DNA of 64,000 bases from [Clostridium] innocuum (GCA_012317185.1 CP048838.1:2976001-3040000), one strand, 5' to 3'; shown: positions 12,423 through 21,815, counted from the stretch's first letter. Numbers and translations are program-made. The notes: generated by a model from the sequence alone, not told the origin.

Positions 12423-12472
12423 AAAGCGATGAATACAAAACAAGCTGCTACCATACAGCAAAGGAGATGTTG

Positions 12473-12958
12473 ATGATAACACTACGCAAGGTTGACAAAC
12501 GCAATATCTGGTCCATTGTTTGGCTGAAGGTGCATGATGAACAGCAAAGCTTTGTGGCAACCAATACAGAGAGCATGCTGCAGGCATATACAACGATGAC
12601 AGAAGGTGGTGTTGCTTTGCCGTTTGGCATCTACGATGAGGAAAGTCTGATTGGTTTTGTCATGTTTGGCTACGGACGACAGGAAGAAAGTGATCCGCCG
12701 ATCGCACAGAATAATTATTCCATTTGGCGGTTTATGATTGATAAAGCCTGGCAGGGAAAAGGACTAGGCAAGCAGGCGCTGCAGACTGCCATTGATTTTG
12801 TAAAAACGATGCCCTGTGGTAAAGCAGAGTTCGTATGGCTTTCCTATGAGGCAGAGAATACAGCAGCCGGTGCCTTGTATTATGCAGCAGGCTTTCGTGA
12901 AAACAACGAGCTGTGTGACGGTGAAACCGTAGCCGTTTTGCGGCTAAAGGAAGCATAG
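12473..12958 (+). CDS. GNAT-family N-acetyltransferase (polyamine-type candidate)
   Basis: A 161-residue GNAT enzyme. Motif A FMIDKAWQGKGLGKQAL holds the acetyl-CoA pyrophosphate loop (Q-G-K-G-L-G). Motif B follows with FVWLSYEAENTAAGALYYAAGF, the usual N-x-x-A-x-x-x-Y-x-x-x-G-F ending. The layout resembles spermine/spermidine acetyltransferases such as BltD, but the substrate is not provable. The ATG at 12473 is preferred over 12467 because AAGGAG abuts the earlier codon. The following ASCH reading frame starts four bases after its stop. Confidence 0.82.
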   Translation: MITLRKVDKRNIWSIVWLKVHDEQQSFVATNTESMLQAYTTMTEGGVALPFGIYDEESLIGFVMFGYGRQEESDPPIAQNNYSIWRFMIDKAWQGKGLGKQALQTAIDFVKTMPCGKAEFVWLSYEAENTAAGALYYAAGFRENNELCDGETVAVLRLKEA

Positions 12959-12962
12959 CAGT

Positions 12963-13416
12963 ATGGAAATACAGAAATTTTGGGAATCCTTTCTGAAAGA
13001 GGCGCAAGCTTCCCTTTACCACCACATATCAGGAAGCCTTTCATTTTGAACTGACACAAACGCTTGCGGACAGCCTGCTAAAGCTGGTGCTTGATAACAT
13101 AAAAAGAGCGACTGCAAGCAGCCTCTATGCATATGAAATACAGCATGAACGGCTGCCGCAGGTCAATGACTTCAATATTCTGATTGACTGGGCAGGCACT
13201 CCCTTCTGTGTGATCAAAACCACAACCGTTACGATCCTTCCCTTCCATAAGATAACCTTCGCGCTGTGTATGCGGGAGGGTGAGGACGATACACTGGAAT
13301 CGTGGCAGAAAACCCATCGTGCCTTTTTCACAAAGGAAGGAAATGCTTTGGGCTATTCGTTTTGTGAGGATATGCCGGTTGTATTCGAGGATTTTGAGGT
13401 CGTCTACAGGCGATAG
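12963..13416 (+). pseudogene. ASCH-domain protein, frameshifted
   Basis: Two frames together spell one ASCH-like protein. The start MEIQKFWESFLKEA is in the frame of 12963. The remainder, TYQEAFHFELTQTLADSLLK followed by the ASCH core, is in the next frame to a TAG at 13414. ASCH features include the basic NIKRATAS segment, TTVTILPFHKITF and the ending SWQKTHRAFF. One extra base between about 13005 and 13020 (454 nt, where 453 would encode 151 codons) explains the break. ASCH proteins are predicted RNA-binding or nucleotide-hydrolysing domains. It is either a pseudogene or a sequencing insertion. Confidence 0.8.
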
Positions 13417-13423
13417 AGAAAAG

Positions 13424-13567
13424 GGATGCGTCTTTTTGAGGGTTCTTTCTCTATTGCTGGTAAACTTAAACAGGGAGATATCAACACGATTGTATTTATC
13501 AATAGAAGTTGATTTCTCCCTTTTTCAAACAGACTAAAGTAAGAAAGAACCCTTTTGAGAAGCATCC
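13424..13567. repeat. Long imperfect inverted repeat (MITE-like)
   Basis: The two ends GGATGC/GCATCC, the inner GGGTTCTTTCT/AGAAAGAACCC and the still inner GGGAGAtaTCAAC/GTTGATTTCTCCC are mutually complementary. The ~144-bp segment can therefore fold into one long interrupted hairpin. It lies between convergent genes and contains no ORF. It may be a non-autonomous element or a structured RNA. Confidence 0.6.
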
Positions 13568-13649
13568 TTCTCTATGTACATTATCGTTGCACGGCTTCTG
13601 TTTGAGAATAGCATGAGCTGGTAACAAGCCATATCAGACTTTATGCATA

Positions 13650-13686
13650 AGCAAACAGGGCAGAAGCTGAACCAGCCTCTGCCCTG
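13650..13686 (-). terminator. Probable uppP terminator
   Basis: Minus strand: 9-bp stem CAGGGCAGA/TCTGCCCTG followed by only a short T run, so termination efficiency is uncertain. Confidence 0.55.
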
Positions 13687-13698
13687 TATACGATTGGA

Positions 13699-14571
13699 TT
13701 AAATTGCACTTAAATTTAATACGCCGAGGAAGTAACAGATCAGCACTGCAACACCTACAACGATTCGATAATAACCGAAGATTTTGAAATCATGGTTGCG
13801 GATATAATTCATCAGGAAGCGGATGGCAAACATGGATATCACAAATGCGATAATGCTTGCGACAACGAGCAGTGCAATATTTCCCCCGCTCATGGAGAAT
13901 CCGTAATGCATGAAGTATTTTAGGAATTTTAATCCGCTGGCACCCGCCATGGCAGGAATTGCCATAAAGAAGGAAAACTCACTGGCCGCAAAACGGGAAC
14001 ACCCCAGTATGGAAGCTCCTAAAATGGTTGCCCCACTCCGTGAGGTTCCGGGAACCAGAGCCGCAATCAGCTGGAACAAACCAATCAGAAAGGCCGTTTG
14101 ATAGGTGATTTCACCAACCCTACGGTATTTGGGATGATGCTTGGTGCTTTCCAGTACAATAAATCCGATACCGAATACGATCAGTGCAATTGCCACAACA
14201 ATGGCATTGTTCATATACTTTTCAACATAGTCATTCAGAAAGATACCGATGATGCCGGGAATGGACGCTACCAGCACATGAAACCACAAATCCCAGGTAT
14301 TGCGCTTTTCACTGATGGATTTTCTTGGTGAAAATGGATTCAGCTTATGAAAATACAAAACACAGACCGCCAGAATGGACCCCAGCTGGATAACTACCAG
14401 AAACAATCCCCAAAATGCAAATTCCGGAGTATCCGGTTTGGCCAGCGACGAGCTCATTGGAAAGAAGCTGTTGAACAGAATCATATGTCCGGTGCTGCTG
14501 ACAGGAAGCCATTCCGTAATCCCCTGAATGATTCCCAGCAGAACCGCTTTTATCATATCAAATAGAAACAT
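13699..14571 (-). CDS. uppP: Undecaprenyl-diphosphatase (UppP/BacA)
   Basis: An integral membrane enzyme that recycles undecaprenyl diphosphate to the monophosphate lipid carrier for peptidoglycan synthesis; overproduction gives bacitracin resistance. It has the family signatures GIIQGITEWLPVSSTGH near residues 14-30 and LVPGTSRSGATILGASIL near 170. Its 290 aa and multiple hydrophobic segments are normal. The ATG at 14571 has GGAGA upstream. It follows murD in the same direction with a 155-bp gap, so it may have its own promoter. It shares a theme with the bacitracin-type BceRSAB module 10 kb away. Confidence 0.95.
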   Translation of the reverse strand: MFLFDMIKAVLLGIIQGITEWLPVSSTGHMILFNSFFPMSSSLAKPDTPEFAFWGLFLVVIQLGSILAVCVLYFHKLNPFSPRKSISEKRNTWDLWFHVLVASIPGIIGIFLNDYVEKYMNNAIVVAIALIVFGIGFIVLESTKHHPKYRRVGEITYQTAFLIGLFQLIAALVPGTSRSGATILGASILGCSRFAASEFSFFMAIPAMAGASGLKFLKYFMHYGFSMSGGNIALLVVASIIAFVISMFAIRFLMNYIRNHDFKIFGYYRIVVGVAVLICYFLGVLNLSAI

Positions 14572-14726
14572 AGTGTAATCTCCTTTTTTTCATTCTTTAC
14601 CATTGTAAACCACGCGGAGGTAAAGCACAACCTTTCCCCTTGAAAAAACAATAACAATTGTGTAAGAAATAAGCTTTTTTCTGGACCAAAACAACTAGGG
14701 TGTATGCATAAGCTCCTTTTTCAGAC

Positions 14727-16040
14727 CTATGCCTGCAGCCACTTTCTTACCATTTCCTTAAACAGGGTTCCGCGCACCTCATAGTTTGGAAACTGGTCAT
14801 AGCTCGAGCAGGCCGGTGACAGCAGGACGATATCCTGTTCCTTACTGTTCGCAATTGCCACATCCAGTGCCTCCTGCATGGTTTCCACAACCTGAACACG
14901 GGAGAAGATATCCTGAAACTGCACTCCGGTTTCCCCAAAGGCCACACACAGCTTGACGCGTTCATCATACTGTTTTAAATCCGCAAAGCTGATACCCTTG
15001 TCATGCCCGCCGGCAAGCAGAATGATGTTTTTATCAAAGGAGTTCAATGCCGCAGTGACCGCATGCGTATTGGTTGCCTTGGAGTCATTGTAAAATTTTA
15101 CACCGTTTTTCTCTCCGATATATTCCAGACGATGCTCCACCGGCGAAAAGGCGGCGATCGCCTTTTGAATATCAGAAACGGATACGCCCAGCTTATAGGC
15201 CATGCAGGATGCAATCATGGCATTGGACAGATTATAGTCGCCGACGACATGAAAGTTTTTTTCTTCAAACAGCGCAAGCTCATGCAGATATACCGTACCG
15301 TCTTTACGATACAAATCAACATCCTGACGTGTCAGGGAAAAATCAATCACTTTACATGGAATATGCTGCGCATACTGCATGACGGTTGCATCATCCACAT
15401 TGCGCAGGAACCAATCATCCTCTGTACAGTTCTCATAAATGCGCATTTTGCTTTCATAATAGGAATCCACACTCGGCATATAGTCCAGATGATCCGGTGC
15501 GAGGTTGCATACCACGCTGACACTTGGCGCAAAGTGTTCAATGCCCAGCAGCTGAAAGTTACTCAGCTCCAAAGCGACATCCTTTTCCTCAGCTTCATAA
15601 GCAAGCGCAAGCTCACTCAGCGGCCAGCCGATGTTGCCGGCTACGATTGCCTTTTGATTATATTTCAGCATTTCATACAGCATGGTGGTGATGGTGGTTT
15701 TTCCATTCGTCCCCGTCACAGCACCGTACTTGAATTTTGTCGCATACCGGTAGCCGATTTCCACCTCTGTCAGGATCTTCACCTTGTGCTTCACAAAGTA
15801 GCGGACAAAGGGAACCGTGTATTTGATCCCCGGATTTTTCACAACGAAGGCATAGTCCTCGCGCTTTAGTTCTTCCGGATGTCCCTTTTCAAACACATGA
15901 ATGCCCAGAGTCTGCAGCTCATCCAGCTCATGGATCGCATTCATATCCGTAATCGTAACATCAAAGCCATGCCGCTGTAACAGCTTTGCGACCGCAACAC
16001 CGCTTTTTGCGGCTCCAATTACCAGTACATGTTCCTTCAT
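14727..16040 (-). CDS. murD: UDP-N-acetylmuramoyl-L-alanine:D-glutamate ligase
   Basis: A cytoplasmic Mur ligase that adds D-glutamate to UDP-MurNAc-L-Ala using ATP. The N-terminal Rossmann motif VLVIGAAKSGVAVAKLL, the ATP loop GAVTGTNGKTTITTML near residue 108 and the C-terminal ligase motif FYNDSKATNTHAVTAAL are present. Its 437 aa are typical. It starts one base after the mraY stop, the last gene of the tightly packed spoVD-like/murE/mraY/murD block. No separate promoter is seen. Confidence 0.96.
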   Translation of the reverse strand: MKEHVLVIGAAKSGVAVAKLLQRHGFDVTITDMNAIHELDELQTLGIHVFEKGHPEELKREDYAFVVKNPGIKYTVPFVRYFVKHKVKILTEVEIGYRYATKFKYGAVTGTNGKTTITTMLYEMLKYNQKAIVAGNIGWPLSELALAYEAEEKDVALELSNFQLLGIEHFAPSVSVVCNLAPDHLDYMPSVDSYYESKMRIYENCTEDDWFLRNVDDATVMQYAQHIPCKVIDFSLTRQDVDLYRKDGTVYLHELALFEEKNFHVVGDYNLSNAMIASCMAYKLGVSVSDIQKAIAAFSPVEHRLEYIGEKNGVKFYNDSKATNTHAVTAALNSFDKNIILLAGGHDKGISFADLKQYDERVKLCVAFGETGVQFQDIFSRVQVVETMQEALDVAIANSKEQDIVLLSPACSSYDQFPNYEVRGTLFKEMVRKWLQA

Positions 16041-16041
16041 A

Positions 16042-17004
16042 TTACATTACCCCCAGCCATAAGCCAAGTGCCGCAAGGACAACACCGATGCTCCAGAACA
16101 TCAGCACCACCTGTGTTTCCTTCATACCGCCCAGCTCGAAATGATGATGCAGCGGTGCCATCCGAAACACTCGCTTCTTTGTCGCCTTATAGCTTGTTAC
16201 CTGAATGACAACAGACAGCAGCTCCATGACGAAGACACCGCCGATCACTACCAGCAGCAGCTCCTGCTTTAAAATCATGGCGCTTGCCGCAAGCAGACCG
16301 CCGATTGCCAGGGAGCCGGTATCCCCCATAAAGATTTTAGCCGGATGCACATTAAAGCGCAGATACCCAAGCAGCGAACCGCATACCGCCAAAAGCAGCA
16401 TTGCCAGATCCTTATTTCCCTGCAGCAGGGCAAATATCACAAAGGGCGCAATCGCAATGATGGAGGTTCCGGCGCACAGGCCATCCAGACCATCCGTCAG
16501 ATTGACGGCATTGGATTCACAGGTGAACATAAAGAAGATCAGTACAAAATACAGAATTCCCAGCTCCAGTGAAATATGAACAACCGGAAGAATCAGCGTC
16601 GTTTCCGCAATGGAGCGGTAGAACAGATAAAATACGACCGCCAGCACGGACTGCATCAGAAACTTCACAGATGGTTTCAGACCGTCATTGTTCTTTTTCA
16701 CGACGATCAGGAAATCATCAATGAATCCGATGAGGGCATAGCCCAGATAAGCCAGGACACAGATCAGCATTTCCCCTGAGAAAAAAGCCTTGTAGTCCAG
16801 AACCAGCATAACTAGGATCGGGACACTTACAAATACCAGTCCTCCCATCGTCGGGGTTCCCGTTTTCGCCATATGGCTCTGCGGTCCTTCCTTGCGGATG
16901 CTCTGTCCGAATTTAATTTTATGTAGAAACGGAATGAGCAGCGGCATTACCACCAGGGTTGCCACCAGACTGATTCCGAATGCAAGCAGATATTTTATTT
17001 CCAA
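16042..17004 (-). CDS. mraY: Phospho-N-acetylmuramoyl-pentapeptide transferase
   Basis: The membrane enzyme that makes lipid I from UDP-MurNAc-pentapeptide and undecaprenyl phosphate. It shows the Mg-binding and active-site motifs NLTDGLDGLCAG near residue 170, FMGDTGSLAIGG near 225 and the histidine motif APLHHHFELGG near 285, with about ten hydrophobic helices. The start is a TTG at 17004, supported by AGGAGG seven bases upstream. It overlaps the end of murE by 10 bp, indicating coupled translation. Confidence 0.96.
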   Translation of the reverse strand: MEIKYLLAFGISLVATLVVMPLLIPFLHKIKFGQSIRKEGPQSHMAKTGTPTMGGLVFVSVPILVMLVLDYKAFFSGEMLICVLAYLGYALIGFIDDFLIVVKKNNDGLKPSVKFLMQSVLAVVFYLFYRSIAETTLILPVVHISLELGILYFVLIFFMFTCESNAVNLTDGLDGLCAGTSIIAIAPFVIFALLQGNKDLAMLLLAVCGSLLGYLRFNVHPAKIFMGDTGSLAIGGLLAASAMILKQELLLVVIGGVFVMELLSVVIQVTSYKATKKRVFRMAPLHHHFELGGMKETQVVLMFWSIGVVLAALGLWLGVM

Positions 17005-18419
17005 AGTAGTTCCTCCTTAGCTAGACGTTCCTTTACGCAGGATCGATCAGAAAAGGGATATTCGTGTCCGAAAGCCGTGATGGTTTCCTCGCTCCCTTTT
17101 CCAGCGATTATTATTATATCACTATTTTGTGCTACTTTGATAGTATGTTTTATCGCAAAGTAGCGATTTTCGAAGACTGCTGCGTTGGGAAAGCTCTCAC
17201 ATTTCATGTCAGCAAGGATACGGTCTACACTTTCCCCTCTTGGATTATCACTCGTGAAAACGGCAAGATCACTGTATTTTGCGGCAATGGCAGCCATGGC
17301 AGGACGCTTGCTGCGATCCCGTTCTCCTCCACACCCCAAGATGGTCAGAATCCTTCCTTTTTTTACAGAATTGGCAAAGACCAGCAGCTCTTCGACCGCG
17401 GCTGCAGTATGTGCATAGTCGATCCAGATGGTGAATCCGCCAACCTCCATAACCTCCATGCGACCGCTGACCGGCAGCAGCTTCTCACAATCCTTACGCA
17501 AGCGCTCATAGGAAAAGCCCAGTCGATGGACAACCACAATTGCCTCTGCCAGATTGTATACGTTCACCATACCCAGCAAACGGGCATGAAAATCATAGCC
17601 CTGCAGGCGAAAGGAAAGGTCATGATCACTAAGTTCCACATCATGCAGCGGAAAATGTGCTGCCTGCATACCGATGCTGATACAGGCATGCTGGGCAAGG
17701 TTGACCAGCTCCTGCATATAGCTGAGGTCACTGTTGTACACAATGGTTCCCTGTGGCTTCAGATAGCGGCGCAGCTTGAATTTGGTATAGCGGTAATGCA
17801 CTCTGGTCAGGTGATAATCCAGATGATCCTGTGTGATATTCGTATATACGATATCATCAAAATGCAGAAAGCTGATGCGGTTTTGATCAATGGCATGTGA
17901 GCTGACCTCCATGACAACATGGGTAATCTTCTCATCGTGCGCTCTCCTGAAATAGTTTGCCAGCTGAAAACAGCCCGGAGTGGTGTTGTGAATTTCAATG
18001 ACCTCATCCGGATAGCGGACACTCCCGGTGCCGATCTGCAGAACCCGGCATCCTTCCATCTTCAGCAGCTGGGAGATGATGCTGGCAACGCTTGTTTTTC
18101 CATTGGTTCCCGTAATGCCGATCACATGCAGATGGGTACATAAATCCCCATAGTACAGCTCCAGCAATGCCTGTGTAATGCGCTCTACATGCGGTGTGTA
18201 GTAGACATGCTGCATAGGCAGCATCTGATCGCACAGCACCACTGCCCCCTTGTCCAGCGCCTCCTGTAAAAACGCCGCTCCATCATACAGGCTTCCTTTG
18301 CGGCAGACAAAGAGCCAGTCCTTTTTTACGTCGCGGGTATCATCACTGATTCCCTGCAGGATACGCGCATCCTCACAGTCGATATGCAGCAGTGCAAACA
18401 ACTCATTTAACCTTATCAT
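16995..18419 (-). CDS. murE: UDP-MurNAc-tripeptide synthetase (MurE-type Mur ligase)
   Basis: Adds the third stem-peptide residue (meso-DAP or L-Lys) to UDP-MurNAc-L-Ala-D-Glu. It shows ATP loop GITGTNGKTSVASI near residue 110, the carbamylated-lysine region TRVHYRYTKFKLRRYL near 220 and the specificity loop SDNPRGES near 395. DNPR usually marks DAP enzymes, but the partner motif reads GKGSEE instead of GKGHE, so the amino acid is uncertain. The ATG at 18419 (474 aa) is preferred over an ATG 12 codons upstream inside the PBP gene. It overlaps that PBP gene by 17 bp. Confidence 0.9.
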   Translation of the reverse strand: MIRLNELFALLHIDCEDARILQGISDDTRDVKKDWLFVCRKGSLYDGAAFLQEALDKGAVVLCDQMLPMQHVYYTPHVERITQALLELYYGDLCTHLHVIGITGTNGKTSVASIISQLLKMEGCRVLQIGTGSVRYPDEVIEIHNTTPGCFQLANYFRRAHDEKITHVVMEVSSHAIDQNRISFLHFDDIVYTNITQDHLDYHLTRVHYRYTKFKLRRYLKPQGTIVYNSDLSYMQELVNLAQHACISIGMQAAHFPLHDVELSDHDLSFRLQGYDFHARLLGMVNVYNLAEAIVVVHRLGFSYERLRKDCEKLLPVSGRMEVMEVGGFTIWIDYAHTAAAVEELLVFANSVKKGRILTILGCGGERDRSKRPAMAAIAAKYSDLAVFTSDNPRGESVDRILADMKCESFPNAAVFENRYFAIKHTIKVAQNSDIIIIAGKGSEETITAFGHEYPFSDRSCVKERLAKEELLWK

Positions 18420-20322
18420 TTCCAAGATAAATCCAAACCTCCCCTCCCTCAGCACTGAGTGTGGTGCCTGCTTCCGGCATCTGTTCCATTACCGTATCGC
18501 CGCTGCCGATAAAGGTAAAGGTGACACCCTCCTGCGCTACATCCTTTTTCTTCTTTCCTCTAAAATCCTGCACCTTGATATTTTCCGTTTCCGGCCAGAC
18601 CAGCTTCTTCGGAATCTGTTCCTCCGCCTTTTTCACGCCGAGATAGGGCAGAATATCCTCATAGCAGGCCTTTGCGACCGGCGCAATGACCGTTCCACCG
18701 TATAGTACGTCATTCTGCGGACTGTCTGCCGCAATATACAGCACGATCTGCGGATCATCAATCGGTGCCGCACTCAGAAAGGACAGAATGTAGTTACTGG
18801 TGGAATACACACCGTTTTCCGCAATCTGTGCCGTACCGGTCTTACCACCGATTTTATAGCCCTCGGTATATGCCGGCTTACCGCCGCCATTGGCGACAAC
18901 GCTTTCCAATGCATAGCGCATCTTCTTGCTGGTATCCTCACTGATCACCTTGCGTTTTGCTGTCGGCTTATATTCCAGTATTGCATCATGGGTAATCGGG
19001 TCGTTGATGCTTTTGGTGATATACGGCGTATACAGGGTTCCGCCGTTGATGATGGCAGAGAAAGCGGTAACCAGCTGAATCGGTGTGACACTCAGCCCCT
19101 GTCCAAATGCAACCGTCGCCTGTTCCAGCTCTCCCATCGCACTTTTCTTAAACATGATGCCCTTGCTTTCTCCGGGCAGATCAATGCCCGTTTTTTCACC
19201 GAAGCCGAATTTTTTTACAAAGTCATATTCATTGTCCAGTCCCATACGCCTCGATATTTCCACAAAGCCAGGATTGGAGGAATTTTCCAGCACCTGCAGG
19301 AAGGTCTGCTGCCCATGACCTCCCGCCTTCCAGGATTTGATACGGGCACCGCCGACCATTTCATAGCCGCGGTCGTAATACGTATCCTTAAACATATCAA
19401 ACAGCTTCAGCTCCAATGCAGAAGCGAAGGTTACGGATTTAAAGGTGGAGCCGGGCTCATAGCTCTTCCAGATTGGCAGATTGCGGTTATATACATCACT
19501 GGAATAATCCTTGTAATGATTCGGATCGAAGTCAGGCTTACTGACCATGGCCAGAATTTCCCCGGTATTCGGATTCATCGCCAGAGCCAGTGCGGATTTC
19601 GGCTTATAGCGCTTGACCAGATTGTTCAGCTCCCGCTCCACGATATCCTGAATATTGGAATCAATGGTCAGCTGTACATCCATCCCTCTGCCCGGTGCCT
19701 CATAGCTTTCCTTATATAATTCAACATTATGCCCCTTGGCATCAAACGGGATGTTCAAAGCACCGCTTTTCGCAGACAAAATATCATTATACTGCAGCTC
19801 CAGACCTGCCAGTCCCTGATTATCGATACCGGTAAAGCCCAGCACCTGTGCAAGATAGTTATTATTCGGATAGTTGCGCAGGGAATCCTGCACCAGATAA
19901 ACGCCTGGTAAATCCATCGCCTCCAGCTTGCGCGCCTTATCATCGCTGATCAAACGTCCCTCCGGCTGCAGCTTCTGGGTGCTGACATGCTTGGTGATGG
20001 TAGACAGGATTTTTTTCTTATCCGCCTGTAATACATCTGCCAGCTGCTGGGCTGTCTTGTCGGCATCCTGTATCTGGGCAGGTACGACCATCACCGATGT
20101 ACTTGGAATATCATGTGCCAGAACATTTCCGTTTTTATCCAGAATGGAACCGCGCAGACCCGCTACGGTAAAGTCACGCTCCCACAGGCTCAGGGCTTTT
20201 TCCATAATATCGGTATGATGAAAGATCTGTTCATAACCGAGCTTGCCCAGTATACAGCAAAAAATAAGAATGCAGCAGAGAAAGATAGTGGATATTCTCG
20301 TTTTGACCTTTCCTCGAATCAT
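18403..20322 (-). CDS. SpoVD/FtsI-like penicillin-binding transpeptidase with C-terminal PASTA domain
   Basis: A class B PBP of 639 aa with a short cytoplasmic tail, one N-terminal membrane anchor (about residues 10-28), a dimerisation domain (RGSILDKNGNVLA) and a transpeptidase domain. The active-site motifs are EPGSTFKS (catalytic Ser near 290), NSSNPG and GGKTGTAQIA; a PASTA-like tail follows. Its place directly before murE/mraY/murD matches spoVD in Bacillus and clostridia, where it builds spore cortex, but division PBPs look alike. The ATG at 20322 has GAGGTG upstream. It is the first gene of its block and is divergent from the MerR gene. Confidence 0.88.
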   Translation of the reverse strand: MIRGKVKTRISTIFLCCILIFCCILGKLGYEQIFHHTDIMEKALSLWERDFTVAGLRGSILDKNGNVLAHDIPSTSVMVVPAQIQDADKTAQQLADVLQADKKKILSTITKHVSTQKLQPEGRLISDDKARKLEAMDLPGVYLVQDSLRNYPNNNYLAQVLGFTGIDNQGLAGLELQYNDILSAKSGALNIPFDAKGHNVELYKESYEAPGRGMDVQLTIDSNIQDIVERELNNLVKRYKPKSALALAMNPNTGEILAMVSKPDFDPNHYKDYSSDVYNRNLPIWKSYEPGSTFKSVTFASALELKLFDMFKDTYYDRGYEMVGGARIKSWKAGGHGQQTFLQVLENSSNPGFVEISRRMGLDNEYDFVKKFGFGEKTGIDLPGESKGIMFKKSAMGELEQATVAFGQGLSVTPIQLVTAFSAIINGGTLYTPYITKSINDPITHDAILEYKPTAKRKVISEDTSKKMRYALESVVANGGGKPAYTEGYKIGGKTGTAQIAENGVYSTSNYILSFLSAAPIDDPQIVLYIAADSPQNDVLYGGTVIAPVAKACYEDILPYLGVKKAEEQIPKKLVWPETENIKVQDFRGKKKKDVAQEGVTFTFIGSGDTVMEQMPEAGTTLSAEGGEVWIYLGNDKVK

Positions 20323-20447
20323 ACCGGATCACCTCAATCCATCGTATGAAATCAAGTCCGGTTTTATGATGGAAATCATGCGCAAGCCCTGGCTTCATTC
20401 CTAGGATTTCCTTTTTGCAGCAGTGCTCAGTAAATAATATTTTTTTG

Positions 20448-20478
20448 TTGACTCTCACGCTGCGTGATACTGTATGAT
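20448..20478 (+). promoter_or_regulatory. MerR-type promoter with 19-bp spacer and internal operator
   Basis: -35 TTGACT (20448-20453) and -10 TATGAT (20473-20478) are 19 bp apart instead of 17. The spacer holds the inverted repeat TCACGC-T-GCGTGA. Over-long spacers with a central dyad are the hallmark of promoters untwisted by MerR-family activators, so autoregulation by the downstream gene is likely. Confidence 0.8.
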
Positions 20479-20551
20479 GAAAGAGAAGATATGGTAAGCA
20501 TTGGCGCACGCAAAGTAAAATGACTTACGTATCGAAGACAGGAGTGGTACC

Positions 20552-21442
20552 ATGAAAACAGTAAAAGAGGTCGCAGCGCTGACAGGCATCAGTGTCAGGA
20601 CCCTGCAATATTATGATGAAATCGGCGTATTCAAACCAACGACACTTACGGAAGCAGGCTATCGCCTGTATGATGAGGAAGCATTGAAAACCCTGCAGCA
20701 GATTCTGCTCTTTCGGGAGCTGGATTTTCCGCTGAAGGAAATCAAACGCATTATGACACAGAAGGAATACGATCAGGCAGAAGCATTTCAGAAGCAGAAG
20801 GCTTTGCTGATCAAGCGGCGGGATCGGTTAGATCGTCTGCTATCGCTGCTCGATAAATTAGAGAAGGGAGAATCCTGTATGGAATTTGAAGATTTTAAGC
20901 TGCAGAGCTACCTGCAGCTGCTGGAGCAATTTAAAGCTGAGCATACCGAGGAAATCATGCAGCAGTGGGGCAGCATTGCCGCCTTTGATGACATTATCGC
21001 CCATATACGCGAGCATGAAGCGGATATCGCAAAAACCGCAGTTGAATACTATGGAAGCACTGCGGCGTATACTGATGCCATGAAGTACAATCTGGAGCAT
21101 TTTTCAGAGATTATGGAAAAGCTGGAGCATATCAGGCAGCAGGATTATGGAAAACGTAATCAACAGCTCATGGAGAAGCTGCTGCAGGATACCACATGTG
21201 ACCCCGCATCCGCACAGGTGCAGCAGATCATTTACGACATGCAGCATCTGATACCGGAAGAGGAAGCCTGTGGCAGTAATCCAGGTATGCATCAGCAAAA
21301 GCTGTTGATTGACAGCTACCTGCACAATGAAGCGTTGATACAGCAGACGGATCAGCGCTATGGCAAGGGAGCATCCAGATTCATGGGAAAAGCGTTGCGC
21401 ATCTATTTTGACAAGGAGGATGCGGCAAAAAAACAGAGATGA
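20552..21442 (+). CDS. MerR-family regulator with TipAS-like ligand domain
   Basis: The N-terminal winged helix-turn-helix TVKEVAALTGISVRTLQYYDEIGVFKP (residues 3-29) is classic MerR. A dimerising coiled coil spans about 75-115. The C-terminal ~180 residues resemble the TipAS antibiotic-recognition fold seen in TipAL, Mta and SkgA, with helices ending MGKALRIYFD. Family members bind drugs and activate efflux or their own genes. The only obvious target is its own 19-bp-spacer promoter. ATG 20552 follows CAGGAG. It is a single gene with its own terminator at 21482. Confidence 0.88.
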   Translation: MKTVKEVAALTGISVRTLQYYDEIGVFKPTTLTEAGYRLYDEEALKTLQQILLFRELDFPLKEIKRIMTQKEYDQAEAFQKQKALLIKRRDRLDRLLSLLDKLEKGESCMEFEDFKLQSYLQLLEQFKAEHTEEIMQQWGSIAAFDDIIAHIREHEADIAKTAVEYYGSTAAYTDAMKYNLEHFSEIMEKLEHIRQQDYGKRNQQLMEKLLQDTTCDPASAQVQQIIYDMQHLIPEEEACGSNPGMHQQKLLIDSYLHNEALIQQTDQRYGKGASRFMGKALRIYFDKEDAAKKQR

Positions 21443-21481
21443 AGAAACAGGCAATGAGAAAGGCAAAGGAATGCATAAAAC

Positions 21482-21513
21482 CCACAGGAACTAACAAAAG
21501 CCCTGTGGCTTTT
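21482..21513 (+). terminator. Terminator of the MerR gene
   Basis: Stem CCACAGG/CCTGTGG (21482-21488, 21502-21508) followed by CTTTTAT. Confidence 0.8.
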
Positions 21514-21815
21514 ATAAATTGTTTAATCAACAACGTATGCAAGCAAGACTGCAATATGCAAATGGCTGTGCTGGATGACGATATCGCGGATTCCTCTGCA
21601 TGGGAACACAGCTATTGGAATAACAAAAAGAATGTGTAGAGAATATCCGAATCGTGTCGGTGCAGATGCTGATTATGAGGAGAAGAAGCATTCTTAAGGA
21701 TGCGCAAGGGTATACGCAAACATCATTTCTCAGAACTTCATGCGTTGTATTGCAGTGACAGAACCGGCAGTGAATGCAGAGCTGGTGCAGCATAGGAAAA
21801 AGAATAAATTAGCTT
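21514..21815. other. Intergenic region with no recognised gene
   Basis: Only short out-of-context ORFs without ribosome binding sites were seen; no tRNA or terminator was noticed. Confidence 0.5.

Noticed and set aside
15003..15869. 288-codon plus-strand frame opposite murD
   Set aside because: Antisense shadow; murD has full Mur-ligase motifs on the minus strand.
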